From positions 167,001-231,000 of the forward strand of contig WBZZ01004019.1 of NCBI GenBank assembly GCA_019918135.1: a DNA stretch of 64,000 nt, written 5' to 3'. Under the pieces are notes generated by a model. That model had not been told where the DNA came from, did not search any database, and was given only the letters and a program-made list of their open reading frames with translations. Below are positions 42,017-53,201 of the stretch, piece by piece. The translations under genes and the position numbers were made by a program. Source of the stretch: Paulinella micropora (taxonomy: Eukaryota; Cercozoa; Imbricatea; Euglyphida; Paulinellidae). How positions within the stretch are numbered: the first letter of the stretch is position 1; each line of letters starts with the position of its first letter.

Positions 42017-44618
42017 TATGGATGCGATTGAACTAACAATTATGAGAGCAGTCAGGGATGTTAGAACTAGAGGTATGACAAACGAGGCGAGTATTACGTT
42101 AAGTTTGCTTATATAACGGATGTTGATGATAGTAAGTTTTATAAATGGAAAACTTTCAATGCAGTTAAGTTAAAAGACATCAATGATCTGTTTCGTGATA
42201 TATATCTATATAATGAACAAAATCTTGAAGCTAGTGCTAGCGGATATGAGCGAATTATTCAATATATAAATATTCAAATTATCCAAGAGGACGGAGGCGG
42301 TTGTAATTCTTCAGGAAGTGATAAGAAACATAAAACGGCGGAAGGAATTCATATTAATCCAAGGAGTAAGGATAATAATTGTTTCTTCTATGTTGTTAAG
42401 GATATATTAAATTTACCTTTGAAAGGAAAATCAAAACTAATAAAAAAGTATGTAATGATATTAGACAAGAATTCAAACTTGAACCTAATTCATATATACC
42501 ACTTTCAATAGGATATGAAATGTTAAAAAAATATTGTATTGAAGGGAAGTATTTTGAAATAACTGATGCGACAAGCAAGCAGACATTCAAACATTTTGAA
42601 GACCCTTTAATTAGTGCAGATGTGCTTTGTTATCTTCTTAAGGGACATTATATGAGTTTCATAAAAAGAAACAAAAAGAGATGTGAAGATTGTTTTAAAA
42701 CTTATTTTAATATTAACAGATGTAATAATAAAAGAATTGCATTTGCAATGGCGAAACTAAGAAAAAAGAAAGACCAAGTTAATAGTTTATTAACAACTTT
42801 CAATGAAATGAAATATAACAATCAAGATGAGATTTTTCATTACGATTTAGAAACATACAGAAATACAGACGAACTTCATACTCCATATATAGCGGGTTAT
42901 ACGATTGCAGATATTGGTTTTAAATATGTCGCTGGTGATGATTGTATTTCAAAACTCATCGATATAATCTTTCAATATGCGGAAGACTTAGCGTAAAGAA
43001 AACCAAAAGCAACATTATATGTTAATGCTTTTAACGGGAGTAAATTTGACCATTACTCACTACAAAAAGAATTTATTAAAAGAAAGATAAAAACGCAGTC
43101 CATTAATGAATAATGGTGCGATTATTTCAATGGAATTCAAAAATATGAAATTCTGGGACATTTCTAAGCACACTGAAGGAAGTCTTAAAAAGAACATTGA
43201 AAGTTTAGGATGTAATGTTTTGAAAGGTGATTTCGACCACGACAAAGCAAAACGATGGGAAGAGATGGATGAGGAAATGAAAAAAGAATGTTTGGTGTAT
43301 TTAGAGAAGGATGTTATGGGGTTGAAAGAATTATACGAAACACTGAACAAACCAATATTTGAAGAACATAAAACAAATCTTTCTGAATTTATGTCTACGT
43401 CTTCTTTAACTTTTAATCTTTGGAAAAAGAAAATAGATAAAAAATATATTATTCAACTTCCAAAATTAAAACAAGAAGGAGACTTTAGAAAGGCTGTATA
43501 TGGTGCTAGAACTTATCAAAGTAAAAGGAGATTTATCTCAGAACAATATCAAAAATACATAAATGGTGAAATTGGGATTGATGAGGTTGTAGATTATCTT
43601 ATTGATGCGGATGTAGTCTCACTTTATCCAACTGCAATGCTTGAATTATTTATGACTGGAGAAATAAAGGAATGTGAAGGAGAAATGAAGGGGAAAATGG
43701 GTATATATAATATTGATTACATATCTCCAAAAAATCTATTACACCTGCGAGTGCCTTTCCGTGATAGTAAAGGATGTCTAAAATGGGAGTTAAGAGATAT
43801 GAAAGACCAATTGCTTACTTCTGTAAATATTGAAGATATGATTGAACTTGGCTACCAAGTCAAAATCAATCGGGGGTATTATTAGGAAGGGGCTGAATCA
43901 GTATTCAAGATTACATAGAGTTATTTAAACGAAAACAAAACTCAAAGAAAGGCACGCCGCAGTATTTATTAGCAAAGTTATTTATGAATGCTTTGTACGG
44001 AAAGACAATCCAAAGACCGATTAATTCTGTAAGCAAATTCATAACAAAAATCACGAATATTGAAAATTCTGTGCTAAACACGTGATAACCGATATTGAAA
44101 AGTTTGAAGAGGCTAATGGTGAGTTATGGTTAATTTCTGGTATTCCAAGAGATGATAAATTGAAAGAAGAAAAAATTACAAAACCCACTCACTACGGGGC
44201 ATTTATCCTAGCATATAGCAGACGAATTATGTATAAGTATATGACTGAAGCCAACCCAGACAACGACCCAGACAAAGATTATTATTATACAGATACAGAT
44301 AGCATTCAAAGCCATTCTAGAAACATTGAACGGATAAAGAGATTTAGAGATAAAACAATCTGTGGGATGGATGATGACATTGGAACTGATTGTAAAATAA
44401 TAAGGGGAATATGGGTAGCACCAAAATTATATATGTTGGAGTATGTAAAGAAAGGTGAAGAAAAAGGTAAAACTCATTTCCACTTTAGAGGAAAAGGTTT
44501 GGATTTGAAAAAATTAAATCCAACCGCTTATGAATTAATGGATAAGGGCGAAAGTTTAATTAATACCAGAGACTTTATAATGAAGAAAATACATACTAGC
44601 AGAAACAGCAAACAATGA
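42017..44618 (+). pseudogene. polB: Protein-primed DNA polymerase B (frameshifted)
   Basis: All family-B landmarks are present across several frames. Exo I is YDLETY (42.84 kb), Exo II NAFNGSKFDHY (43.03 kb), Exo III YLEKDVMGL (43.3 kb), Pol A DADVVSLYPT (43.6 kb), the K-x4-NALYGKT motif (43.98 kb) and Pol C YTDTDS (44.29 kb). This is the DNA_pol_B_2 type that replicates Polintons and PLVs by protein priming. The N-terminal 300 codons carry KDNNCFFYVVKDIL and GHYMSFI, the Cys...His layout seen before many Polinton polymerases, then a C-x2-C pair (RCEDCF). Stops and shifts lie near 42100, 42425, 42994, 43110, 43885 and 44080. Confidence 0.85.
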
Positions 44619-44798
44619 CACATTGCATACAACACCTAAAGAATGTAGTAAAAGTAGTTAATAAAACAAGATGGTGTGGTCGCGAATTTTACACAGATAA
44701 TGATAGTATCCCACACGGCTTCGCACCCGCTCTTAAAATTTAATAATAAATAATTTATTTTTTGTTTATAAATTTTTTTTACCAGTCTATATAGACCA

Positions 44799-45070
44799 AT
44801 GACCACCCTCACTAGACTATGTGAAAAATTTGAACAACTTTCAATTGAGAAGAATAAGGAATTCTTTTCAGTAAGAGATGTGCAACAGATAATTGATGAA
44901 GAAATCAAGGCGATTGAAAAGAGAAAGGAAGGAAAGCCAAAGGATATTTTTCCGTTCGGTAAATATCGCGGGAAGAAAGTTCAGACATCGCTTTAATTGA
45001 TAAGCCATATCTTGAATGGGTTCAAAAGCAACCTGGTTTGAGAAATTTACAGACATTAAGACGGAAGTAA
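44799..45070 (+). pseudogene. Exonuclease-X C-terminal-like protein (frameshift)
   Basis: MTTLTRLCEKFEQLS, then FPFGKYRGKKV, shifting near 44985 into SDIALIDKPYLEWVQKQPG. PFGKYxGKK...DIAxxDxxYLEWxxxQ is the small domain found after exonuclease X and alone in many phages and viruses. It is only the accessory domain; no nuclease domain is present. It lies directly after the polymerase on the same strand. Confidence 0.6.
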
Positions 45071-45116
45071 AAAAATATTTATAATAAAATAAAATGAAAT
45101 TTTATAGTATATATTA

Positions 45117-45599
45117 ATGAGCAAACTCAACACCAAACAGGACTACTTAAACGAAATTGAAAAATGGAACATGGACAGCGAAATAAAAAAGCCCACGATT
45201 AAATGGACTAAACCTGACATTGTATCTTTCTATGAGCAATACAAGCAGAGGGATGATACAGCGGATAATGTAGAAGTCATTCTTCCTTCAACTGCGACAT
45301 TACAAAAAATAATAAATGACTCCAACGAAGTTGAAGATGCGTCCTTTGGACAGCACGAGCCGGGCACACCTTTTACAGCGAATGCTACAGACGAAGGATG
45401 TAAGGAAACCGATTTGAAAGAGACGGGAATTACCGAAATTAAAGCAAATGTAGGTGAAGAGATAGCGAATGCTACAGACGAAGGATGTATAGAAGCAAAG
45501 AAAGCACCTTGTAAAGAATGTAAGAAAAAAAATGAGTTATCAGTTTTAATCGATGATGATAAATTCTGCGATGTGGTATGTGTGCTTTCATTTCTATAA
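45117..45599 (+). CDS. Hypothetical protein, 160 aa
   Basis: An intact frame beginning MSKLNTKQDYLNEIEKW, with a helical N-terminus (KPDIVSFYEQYKQ). A repeated element TANATDEGCKE / IANATDEGCIE follows, then a C-terminal C-x2-C motif (CKECKKKNEL). Function unknown. It is the last + strand gene before the convergent hairpin. Confidence 0.5.
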   Translation: MSKLNTKQDYLNEIEKWNMDSEIKKPTIKWTKPDIVSFYEQYKQRDDTADNVEVILPSTATLQKIINDSNEVEDASFGQHEPGTPFTANATDEGCKETDLKETGITEIKANVGEEIANATDEGCIEAKKAPCKECKKKNELSVLIDDDKFCDVVCVLSFL

Positions 45600-45715
45600 A
45601 AAAATGAAGAAATTAATGAAGTTAGAAAAAGAAATCTTATCAACTTCTTCAAAAAATCGTTAGTTATTTAAGATATCTTATTTTATAAACAAAAAACAAG
45701 TTTTTGTGTTATAGC

Positions 45716-45735
45716 AAAAATCACGAGTGATTTTT
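45716..45735. terminator. Hairpin AAAAATCAC-GA-GTGATTTTT between convergent genes
   Basis: A 9-bp perfect stem with a GA loop, preceded by GTGTTATAGC. It sits between the last + gene and the first - gene, where a bidirectional 3' end signal would be expected. It shares its context with the hairpin at 41475. Confidence 0.6.
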
Positions 45736-46797
45736 TATAATTATTTTTTTTCGCTTTGACGGGTCCTCAATCCAAGTAAAAGCATACTGAATACTTATAG
45801 TCTGATTTGTAGTAGCCTGTGCTGTTATCGTCAGTCTGTCGCTAGGCAACATATCATCTAAATCATAATCATTAAAATCTATGCTTTGAGCATCATTCGT
45901 ATTAACAAATACAACGGCAATAGTATTTCCACCAGCAATAGTAGCGGTAGTATCAAACGAAACCAGACTTGTATTAGCATTGTTTTCAGCATAGACAGCA
46001 CCAGTAAGGGTAGCATTTTTTATTACTTTAATTATTACACCAGATTTGCCATCAGTATTTAAGATATTTAGCCGTCTAGGATAAACTATACTATAATTAG
46101 TAACAGCACCGCCTCCCGTAGTTGCATTATTTCTCATAGTAAAAGCATGTGTTGCTACATTTGTCGTATTGGCGGTTCTTTCATAAATAACGGAATACCC
46201 CTTATAATTTCTGTTCCTTCAATGAAGCAACCAACACTAGCGACTTTGACATTTTGGACGGCTACAACAGCACCAACATTTGTTATATAAGCGGTGAAAG
46301 GTAAAGTAGTATTATTCAGTGTCGTTAATGTTTGTGTGTTAGCATAACGAATAGCGTGAACCATTTGAAAATCTCCAGTATTCGGATTTTCAATATAGAA
46401 AGACACTTGTCCAAATCCTACATACTGAAACTTAATTTGAAATACACTCCATAAGGCGGTAAATCGTACACACACCCCCATCCCAGCACGATATTTAATT
46501 CTTTTTTTATTGAATTTATCCGCTAGAGCCTACCACGGCTGTTATTGATATACTAGCCATCGAATTCTTCCTTTCAATAGTAGAATTAACAACTGCACTA
46601 TCCCATTTAGCAGAATTTACATTATACATAAATCTCTCTTAAATAATCGGTGTGTATTGTGCTGTGGATATTTCACCGAATGCTGTTAAGTTGTCGTCTG
46701 TTAATTTTGTTTTTAGTTCTCCATAAGTTCGACATTTCAAATTAACAAAATTCCCTTTATCATCTTGTGCGATTAAATTTCTCTGGTGGGTCGTCAT
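45721..46797 (-). pseudogene. Phage-like virion surface protein (frameshifted)
   Basis: ATG 46797 starts MTTHQRNLIAQDDKGNF, then FGEISTAQYTPI. Frame changes near 46650, 46500 and 46170 join WDSAVVNSTIERKNS, YVGFGQVSFYIENPNTGDFQ and TMRNNATTGGG...VYPRRLNILNTDGKSG, ending in the TWIEDPSKRK region. The whole reads as one roughly 359-codon beta-rich protein. It resembles the receptor-binding or neck-type structural proteins shared by phages and some protist viruses. It lies next to the major capsid gene on the same strand. Confidence 0.5.
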
Positions 46798-46863
46798 TAA
46801 TATTTTTGAATTGTGTTTATATGAAACAAAAAATAATTTTCTTTTTTATTTTATTATTCTTTT

Positions 46864-48369
46864 TTAACTCATCAAAATTTCAATTCCCTTAACAAGCACA
46901 CTTCGTTGAAGAATGGCGAATGTGTAGTGATTGAGATTAGCACCCGCGGTAGTCGCAACGAATTCATATTGTCGTTTAGTATCAAGGCTCAGACCGCTTA
47001 CCTCATAGCCGTCGGTATCCTTATCACACAGCGGGCGGTTATTGTCCCAAGTATCAACGTGGAACCAGTTGTAATGATATACATTCGAATTCAAAATGGC
47101 ACTTCCCTTCAACTTATCTTTGAGAAGCATATAATCTTCATTTCTAGATGTATCAATATAAAATTGTTGAATACGGCTTCCGTCAAGGGTTGTGTAATAT
47201 GTTCTAACCTTAGATGATTGTGCTGAACTACTGGTGGCCCGCTGCACAGGCATATTGCTATTATCAAAGGAAGTATTGGCACTCTCGGTGTTGTGGAAGG
47301 TAGATGTATAGATACGGCGAATTCTTTCACCCTGCGAGCGGTTCATTTTTACGACATAGTTTTGTTGCGATGATGATAGGTTCTGCTTCCAAGCAATTGG
47401 ATATTCAATTTTAAAAGGAAAACCTTCACCAGCAATCTTTTCTTGAACCCCCAAAATAACATTTGGGTCAGTCTCCACAGCAAGAAACAGATTTAAGTTA
47501 TAAATAGAAGCACCAACAGCAGTAGCCGTCGCACCAGTGGAAATAGAACTTGCATCAGTTTCATAGAATGAAGTGCGAGCAGTGCTTTCCCACACAATCC
47601 GCATATCCAAAATTTCATTAAACCGATAGTCTTATCCAGTTCAAAAATTGTTCCAAACAGCATTCCCAAAGGAAACTTAACACTAATAACAGGGTCAGCA
47701 GCATTATCAGTCTCGCCTTCAAAATACTTAGCCTCTTCAAAAGGAACATTAACAAGGCTATAGGTTCCAGCAGTGCTATCAGCGAGAGCGGTATCATTGT
47801 GGCGACGAGCATTAACAAGTGGCACTTTGTAGTATTCTTGAACTGCAGCGACCAATCCAGCAGTATTGCCTGCAGCAGTAATTGCCGCTCTTTCCACTAC
47901 GCTTCCAATTTCAACTCTTCCCGCCTTACACTTTTGAAGCAAAGCACCAGAATTACCTGTTTTCTTATCATCATTATAAGCCCCGTGGTTTTCAAGGGCC
48001 ATAAATTTTTCATATTTAATTTCCGGTTTCCATATCACCTTAGTGTAATTACCCACGTGTTGAAGATTACACAAATACTGCCCGCTTCGGCTTCGCAGTT
48101 CAATAGTTTTAATCATACTCAGACAATCCATAAAAATACGATTGTAGTGGCCAGCATCTGCAGCAGTAGGAATGTAAGTAAGTCGCAACACAGACCTCGC
48201 AAGGTTCAAAGGACGGGTAGGAATTTCAAAGGTGCTTTCCATACCGCCAGCAGTAGTAAGGGGTAACATTTGCCGACCCTTCACGGCTGGTAAGTTTGTT
48301 CAATTCATACTTACCAGTGAGCAGTTCCTTAGTCTGATGGACTAGTTCTCCTCCGTATGGGACAGGCAT
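46864..48369 (-). pseudogene. MCP: Major capsid protein, double jelly-roll (frameshifted)
   Basis: ATG 48369 gives MPVPYGGELVHQTKELL. Frame changes near 48290 and 47600 leave about 500 codons reading GRQMLPLTTAGGMESTFEIP, RSGQYLCNLQHVG, VSVKFPLGMLFGT, NLNLFLAVETDPNVILG, VVKMNRSQGERIRRIY, NSNVYHYNWFHVDTWD and ending LVKGIEILMS. Length and strand pattern fit PLV major capsid proteins, which form the hexameric capsomers of an icosahedral particle. No ATATAC motif precedes this start. Confidence 0.75.
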
Positions 48370-48566
48370 TTTTTGTTTTGCTTTTGAAGTGGTGTAAATT
48401 AACTAATTCACCAGAATATATTTATAGAAAAAAAATTCTAAATTAATTATTGATATTATTCACCCGCTTCGCGGTTTCATAAAACATCGTTTCCCATTAA
48501 CTCGCCTTTTTCGATGTTTGACAATAAACGAGAGTGCGTAGCACGAAGTGAAATTGTCGAATATCT

Positions 48567-49380
48567 TTATCTAGCCTTTAATAAATTGAAAAATAAATTA
48601 AATAAACTAAAATAATTAGTTTCACGATAAACCAGTAATGTCATAACTATTCCCAAACCATTAAGATTTATTGCTTGGTCATTTTCGTCTGTCAAGTAAA
48701 ACCTAAACACATTGTTCGAATTAGCAGATAATGTTTTACCATACTCAGACCCTCTTCCATCATAGATAACAGAACCAAAAGGAATTTCGTTGGCCGTGTA
48801 TATTTCTTGTAGCACGTGATTATCTCCTTCATTCACCAAATCCGATTGAAGATACAGAGTTTTTTCTCCAGTTAAAATAATCACATTTGGCGATTTAATA
48901 AAGTCATTAGCAAAGAAATATGTTGAGTTTCTATCAAAACCCATTACTTCGTGAATACGAGTATCACAATCAAATATAAACCGTGGTTGAATTCCTTTAT
49001 TCTCTGACACACTGAATGTTAATTTTCCATCTTCTGGTTCTATGTTGGTATATGTTGCTTGAGACAACATAAGTATAATTATTTGGGCTGTCTGCGGTTA
49101 GCACCTCTGCCAGTTTATTTTTTAGATTGTTCATTGTGTAGTTGCCCTCAGGTATCGTAATTAAAGCCTCATATCCGTCTTCGGATAATGTAAAGGTAGT
49201 ATATGGCGAAGCCACAGAGTAATACGACTTCGGCACATAGATATGAAGTATTTTACAATGTGTGGGATTGTCTAGCCCCTTCATATTGACTTCGTGTGTA
49301 AAGTCGCTGTCTGTGCCAGTTATCCTATGTTTGCTATTTATGTAATAGATACTACTTGACCTACCCCCTTTGTACTCCAT
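48567..49380 (-). pseudogene. mCP: Minor capsid (penton) protein (frameshifted)
   Basis: ATG 49380 gives MEYKGGRSSSIYYINSKHRI, the typical PLV minor-capsid opening. HIYVPKSYYSV and ITIPEGNYTMNNL follow, the latter a motif (IPxGNYT) seen widely in PLV and virophage pentons. A frame change near 49080 continues with PRFIFDCDTRIHEVMGF and VIYDGRGSEYGKTL. About 271 codons. Single jelly-roll penton base is the expected role. Confidence 0.7.
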
Positions 49381-49388
49381 TGTATATT
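49377..49388 (-). promoter_or_regulatory. Start-site motif AATATACAATGG
   Basis: Identical 12-mer at the minor capsid, protease and fibre starts. Confidence 0.65.
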
Positions 49389-49406
49389 ATTAAAGATAAA
49401 TATTTT

Positions 49407-50944
49407 TTACAAAAAGGTGTCAAAACCATACCCATTCTGTGCTTTTAATTTTTCTGCTTCGTCTTCTTTTAGGTCTGTGAAACCACTGGCGAATTTAAAT
49501 TTAATACCTTTTGCCCTCTCCATCAAAAATCTCATACTATGCCATCCACAAGTTGAGAAAGTATCACTCTGCTCTTTTACTTGATTAACCTTCATTAATA
49601 AATAACTATCTGGATTATTTTATTTGTTAGTTTTTTCATTTGTTGTTGAAAGTCTTCCGTTGGTTCGTAAAGTGCTAATGGGTCATACACTTCCACTGAC
49701 CTGTCTTTGTCTAGACTTATCCATACGGCCATCCAGTGCTGTCCTTTTTCGTTGCTAGGGTCGGTATTCATAATAAATCCGTATCGCTTCTACTTTCGGG
49801 CTTCAACTTGTAGATTTCATCACTAGCACTTGTTCCCAAATACCATCCATATTTTTTCATTATGTCATCTATTTCATTAGTCATTAGTCCCCGCCCCTCG
49901 CCCTCTTGCTGTTGCTTTGGCTCCTCTTGCTGTGGCTCCTCTGGCTTTGCCTCCTCTGGTTGTTGTGGCACCTCTGGCTCTGGTTGTTGTGGCTCGGGCT
50001 CTGGTTGCTCTGGCTCTGGTTGCTGTGGTTCTGGTTGCACTGGTTGCTGTTGCTCATTTCTATATTTATTTATAATAGCATTAACATAATCTTTTTTTTC
50101 TAATTGAATGAACCCATTCTTTTCGTGATAGATACTTTTTCATATTTTCTACGGAAAACACTTTATTAATCAAATCTTCTAATCCAGTTCCGTTGTATTT
50201 TGCATTCATCTTTTAAACCACTCACGAAATCATCACCATAACCAGCATCTTTAATTAACTTTTCCGCCGATTTTAGTTCTAGTGGATTTACCGCCTGAAC
50301 TTGCGGTGCCTGATATTGTGCTTGTACCTGAACTTGTGGCTGTCCCTGTTGCGGTGGCATAATATATTGATATTGCGGTGGAGGTGGTAATGCTTGTATC
50401 CTATTTTTTCTGTCTTCTTCGTATTTTACATCTTCTATGAGTTTTCTTTCTCTTCTTAATGTCCTATCTATTTCTTCCTTTCTTTCATTAATCTCCGCCA
50501 GTTCTCTTTTATGTTCCCTATCCATTATCTCTTGTCTTTCCTTAGCATCTGCTATGTCCTTTCTTTCTAGCCTTTTCTTTTCCTCTTCCATTTCATTCCG
50601 TGCTGTCTTTTCTTTTTTCTCTATTGCTTCAATACCCTCATACTTTTCCTTTCTGAGTTTGTCTAAGTGGTCCTGAATTGCTGTTCTTGTGCTCTGTTCA
50701 ATCTCTGACAGGCTCTGGACCTTTCTTAAATCCTCCTTCTTTGATTTTTTCTTTGCTTTTGGTCTGCTTAAGTATTTCATAACAAGTTTCACAATTTGAA
50801 GTGTGCTCATATCATTTGTTTTCTTACCGAAATTAAGATAATATTTTTTACCCTTCTGGATAATATAAGGCCTCCCGCTCTTATTCCTATAAACCCGCGG
50901 GGGTCTTACCTTAGGCTTCCTTGTTTTTTGGTTTTAGCAACCAT
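49407..50944 (-). pseudogene. PRO: Adenain/Ulp1-type maturation protease fused to a long coiled-coil region (frameshifted)
   Basis: About 512 codons from ATG 50944. In order: a basic N-terminus (KPKVRPPRVYRNKSGRPYII), a charged coiled coil (EKKEKTARNEMEEEKKRLER), a Pro/Gln-rich segment (PPPPQYQYIMPPQQGQPQ), a helical linker (GLEDLINKVFSVENMKKYLS), a PEQPEP repeat, then the protease. Catalytic residues of the C5/C48 clan are visible: His in GQHWMAVW, Asp in VEVYDPLA, Cys in STCGWHSMRF. Frame changes lie near 50930, 50180, 50120, 49770 and 49600. In PLVs the protease is normally short, so the fused scaffold-like region is unusual. It may be a self-cleaved internal scaffold or cement. Confidence 0.6.
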
Positions 50945-50952
50945 TGTATATT
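50941..50952 (-). promoter_or_regulatory. Start-site motif AATATACAATGG
   Basis: Same 12-mer as at the minor capsid start; fixes the start of the fused protease gene at 50944. Confidence 0.65.
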
Positions 50953-50980
50953 AACAAAAAAGCATAATTTCAAACAAATA

Positions 50981-51313
50981 TCATCTTTTAGAATTTGAGT
51001 GCTCCACGCCCGCTCTGCTTTGCATACCAAGTTTTGCAGCAGTAGACCCGATACGAGATGCATATGGAACCCCGACATCGCCAAGGGAAATCGCAGTCTT
51101 TGAAATCCTCTTCTAATCGCGAAGGAACTTATTCACAGCCATTGCGGTTTTACCGACCTTGGCCCAGTTGATTTTACCGCCAGCCTGTCCCTTGCTTCCT
51201 TGCTTCTTCTTACGACCAGTCTTCTTTTTACCTCCTGCCATATTTGTGCTTGAGTTAATTGTTCGTTTGCCGATTGTTGGAATGACTTCAACACGAGTTG
51301 TCTTCACTACCAT
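50981..51313 (-). pseudogene. Small basic virion-type protein (in-frame TAG)
   Basis: ATG 51313 gives MVVKTTRVEVIPTIGKR, then a Lys/Gly-rich patch (GGKKKTGRKKKQGSKGQ) and KVGKTAMAVNKFLRD. A TAG at 51113-51115 is followed in the same frame by ISKTAISLGDVGVPYASRIG and ends at 50983. Total about 110 codons. The basic patch suggests a DNA-condensing core protein, analogous in role to adenovirus core proteins (inference). Confidence 0.45.
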
Positions 51314-51352
51314 ATAATATATAAAAAAATAATTAATTACAAAATTTTAATT

Positions 51353-52172
51353 TTACTTAAGACGAAAATTAAAGTTTTTTCTTAGCTCATCATCTACACT
51401 TGAAACATAGAGAAAATTAAATCTTGCATTTGTGCTGTCGTGATACTTTTGAAGAAAATAGTCAAAGTCGAAAGATAAGTCTAAGTGTTTATACACTAGT
51501 TGCATTTTGTCCTTGAGACTGGCCCGGAGAGATTAATAAATAATCTAACTGCTTAATGGCTTCTGGCCGTAGGTCGTTAAGATACTGGCTTGACATAATC
51601 AACTTACTTTTATAGTGTCTGTTCTTTTTTAACAAATCACTTACGGACTTGTCTCGTAATCCACTTCCTAAATCGTCCAAAGCAAAAACAACCTCTGGAG
51701 AAATATACTTACTCGGTCGTTCTTTCTTCTCACCTCCTTCTTCCTTTTTCTTTTCTTTTCCAAAGAATAAAAATTGTGGTTTCTCTATTTCCTCTTTGTC
51801 CTGTTTTACTTCTCCTTCGTATTGCTCGTCCTGTCTGTTCAGTTTGTCTAACTCATAATCAATGACATTAACACCATTTGATTTAAGAAAGATATAAATT
51901 GCCATTGGGTTTCCCCTGTTCTTAAAGTGCTTTACCATTGCTTTATTAATGTAGTCCTTGTGAATTGTTGAAGCAATAATGACAATATGGGTCTTTCTGT
52001 CTGTTGTCCTTTTCGGTATTTCAAAGAGTGCTGTCGTTTTCCCGCTCTTTTTTCTGGCAAGTAGAAATATATTAGCTTACGGCTCGTTGAATAATTTATA
52101 ACCTTTTGCTTTTTTGTCTCCTTCGCCTTCCTGCTTCACTGGTTTCACCTTCACGTTATTGATTTTCTCCAT
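51353..52172 (-). pseudogene. ATPase: FtsK/HerA-type genome packaging ATPase (stop and frameshift)
   Basis: ATG 52172 gives MEKINNVKVKPVKQEGEGDK. A TAA at 52077-52079 precedes IFLLARKKSGKTTAL (Walker A). VVFALDDLGSGLRDK is Walker B, and KLIMSSQYLNDLRPEAIKQL is the sensor region typical of the PLV/virophage A32-like ATPases. A frame change near 51525 joins the last part (QLVYKHLDLSFDFDYFLQ). About 273 codons. It would pump DNA into capsids. Confidence 0.8.
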
Positions 52173-52181
52173 CGTATTTTA

Positions 52182-52541
52182 TTATCCTAAGAATTCTATG
52201 CATATAACAATTCTTCCCGCTAAATTTCCTGTGTCAATATTTCCGCTGTCAGTTTCAAGGACTTCAAATGTATATTGCCCGTCCGACCAACCAACGACAC
52301 CCAAATTATAACTGAGTTTTGAAATGTTTGCTATATTATTATCTGCAATTGTGTCAATAATTCCAATTCTGTTCATATAAAGAATTATGGTTTTGGTCTC
52401 TGATTGGTCGTTCGTATAATTAATAAACTTAACATTCATTTTGGTGGGTGTAAATGACATTTGAATATTTTTATTAAATGTTTTGCTTCCCACAAAATCA
52501 TTGCTCAGAAAAATAATCTTTTGGTATTTGTGCTCCGTCAT
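52182..52541 (-). CDS. Hypothetical virion-type protein, 119 aa
   Basis: ATG 52541 (MTEHKYQKIIFLSNDFVG), a beta-rich frame without interruption (MSFTPTKMNVKFINYTND, ITIILYMNRIGIID-like strand pattern, YTFEVLETDSG). It lies 10 bp upstream of the ATPase start on the same strand, so it is probably co-expressed with it. No family recognised. Confidence 0.45.
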   Translation of the reverse strand: MTEHKYQKIIFLSNDFVGSKTFNKNIQMSFTPTKMNVKFINYTNDQSETKTIILYMNRIGIIDTIADNNIANISKLSYNLGVVGWSDGQYTFEVLETDSGNIDTGNLAGRIVICIEFLG

Positions 52542-52607
52542 ACTATACAAAGATTTTTAAAAAAATCTTTTAGCAAAAATAGTTCCAAATAATATATAAT
52601 ATAAAAA

Positions 52608-52856
52608 ATGATTTTAATTTTCTTGTTTATGTGGTCTGTGTTAGGTCGGACTGCCTGTGACTTTTACTCACGGGTAAGCAAAAAAAAGAATGAAAGTTGT
52701 GCTTATTGTATAAAGCAAGGAATAGAAACTAAATTTAAATGTGTGTATAAGCCTATGAGTGATTGGTGTGTTAGTTTTAATGAAGCCATTCCTTTAATAT
52801 GTTCAAATGATGCTATGTGGTATAAAGCTCAAGTATATGAATGTTCATTTCTTTGA
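52608..52856 (+). CDS. Small Cys-rich, probably secreted or membrane-anchored protein
   Basis: ATG 52608 starts with a hydrophobic stretch (MILIFLFMWSVLGRTAC) that could be a signal peptide. Several cysteines follow (SCAYCIKQG, FKCVYK, DWCVSF, LICSND). A second frame at 52807-52995 (FADSLTIQRGVIAIMIPI) may be its displaced end. It is the only + strand gene inside the morphogenesis block. Function unknown. Confidence 0.4.
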   Translation: MILIFLFMWSVLGRTACDFYSRVSKKKNESCAYCIKQGIETKFKCVYKPMSDWCVSFNEAIPLICSNDAMWYKAQVYECSFL

Positions 52857-53003
52857 ACTAGAAGGCGATGGAAGGCATATCCCAATCAATAGTGTTAAAA
52901 TTCCGACACAAGTGTTAGCAACCTCACAAGGTAAGTTCTTTGCAGATAGCCTCACGATACAAAGGGGTGTAATAGCGATAATGATACCCATTTGAAATAA
53001 GTA

Positions 53004-53201
53004 TTATATAAGTCGGCTGTCAGTCGGTCTGTTTTTTATACAACAACAATTCCAGTTATCTTCCAATTCGTGCTCTACTTTTTTTTCCTTAGTCTTTAGT
53101 TCTACTTCAAAAACACGAGACTTTAATTCGGGAGTTTGTTCGCCATCCATATCCATAATGGGCGGTGGTCTGTGAAGTCTAGTTGAATTATTGTTGGACA
53201 T
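53004..53201 (-). CDS. Hypothetical protein, 65 aa
   Basis: ATG 53201; MSNNNSTRLHRPPPIMDMDG, a charged helix (LKTKEKKVEHELED), then WNCCCIKN near the end, a possible palmitoylation-type Cys cluster. Its start overlaps the end of the fibre frame by 14 bases. Confidence 0.35.
   Translation of the reverse strand: MSNNNSTRLHRPPPIMDMDGEQTPELKSRVFEVELKTKEKKVEHELEDNWNCCCIKNRPTDSRLI

Noticed and set aside
44000-52200. Alternative genetic code with TAA/TAG as sense codons
   Set aside because: In-frame stops are few, of all three kinds (TAA in the ATPase, TAG in the basic protein, TGA in the DQPAP gene), and are mixed with true frameshifts; most genes still end at TAA or TAG.
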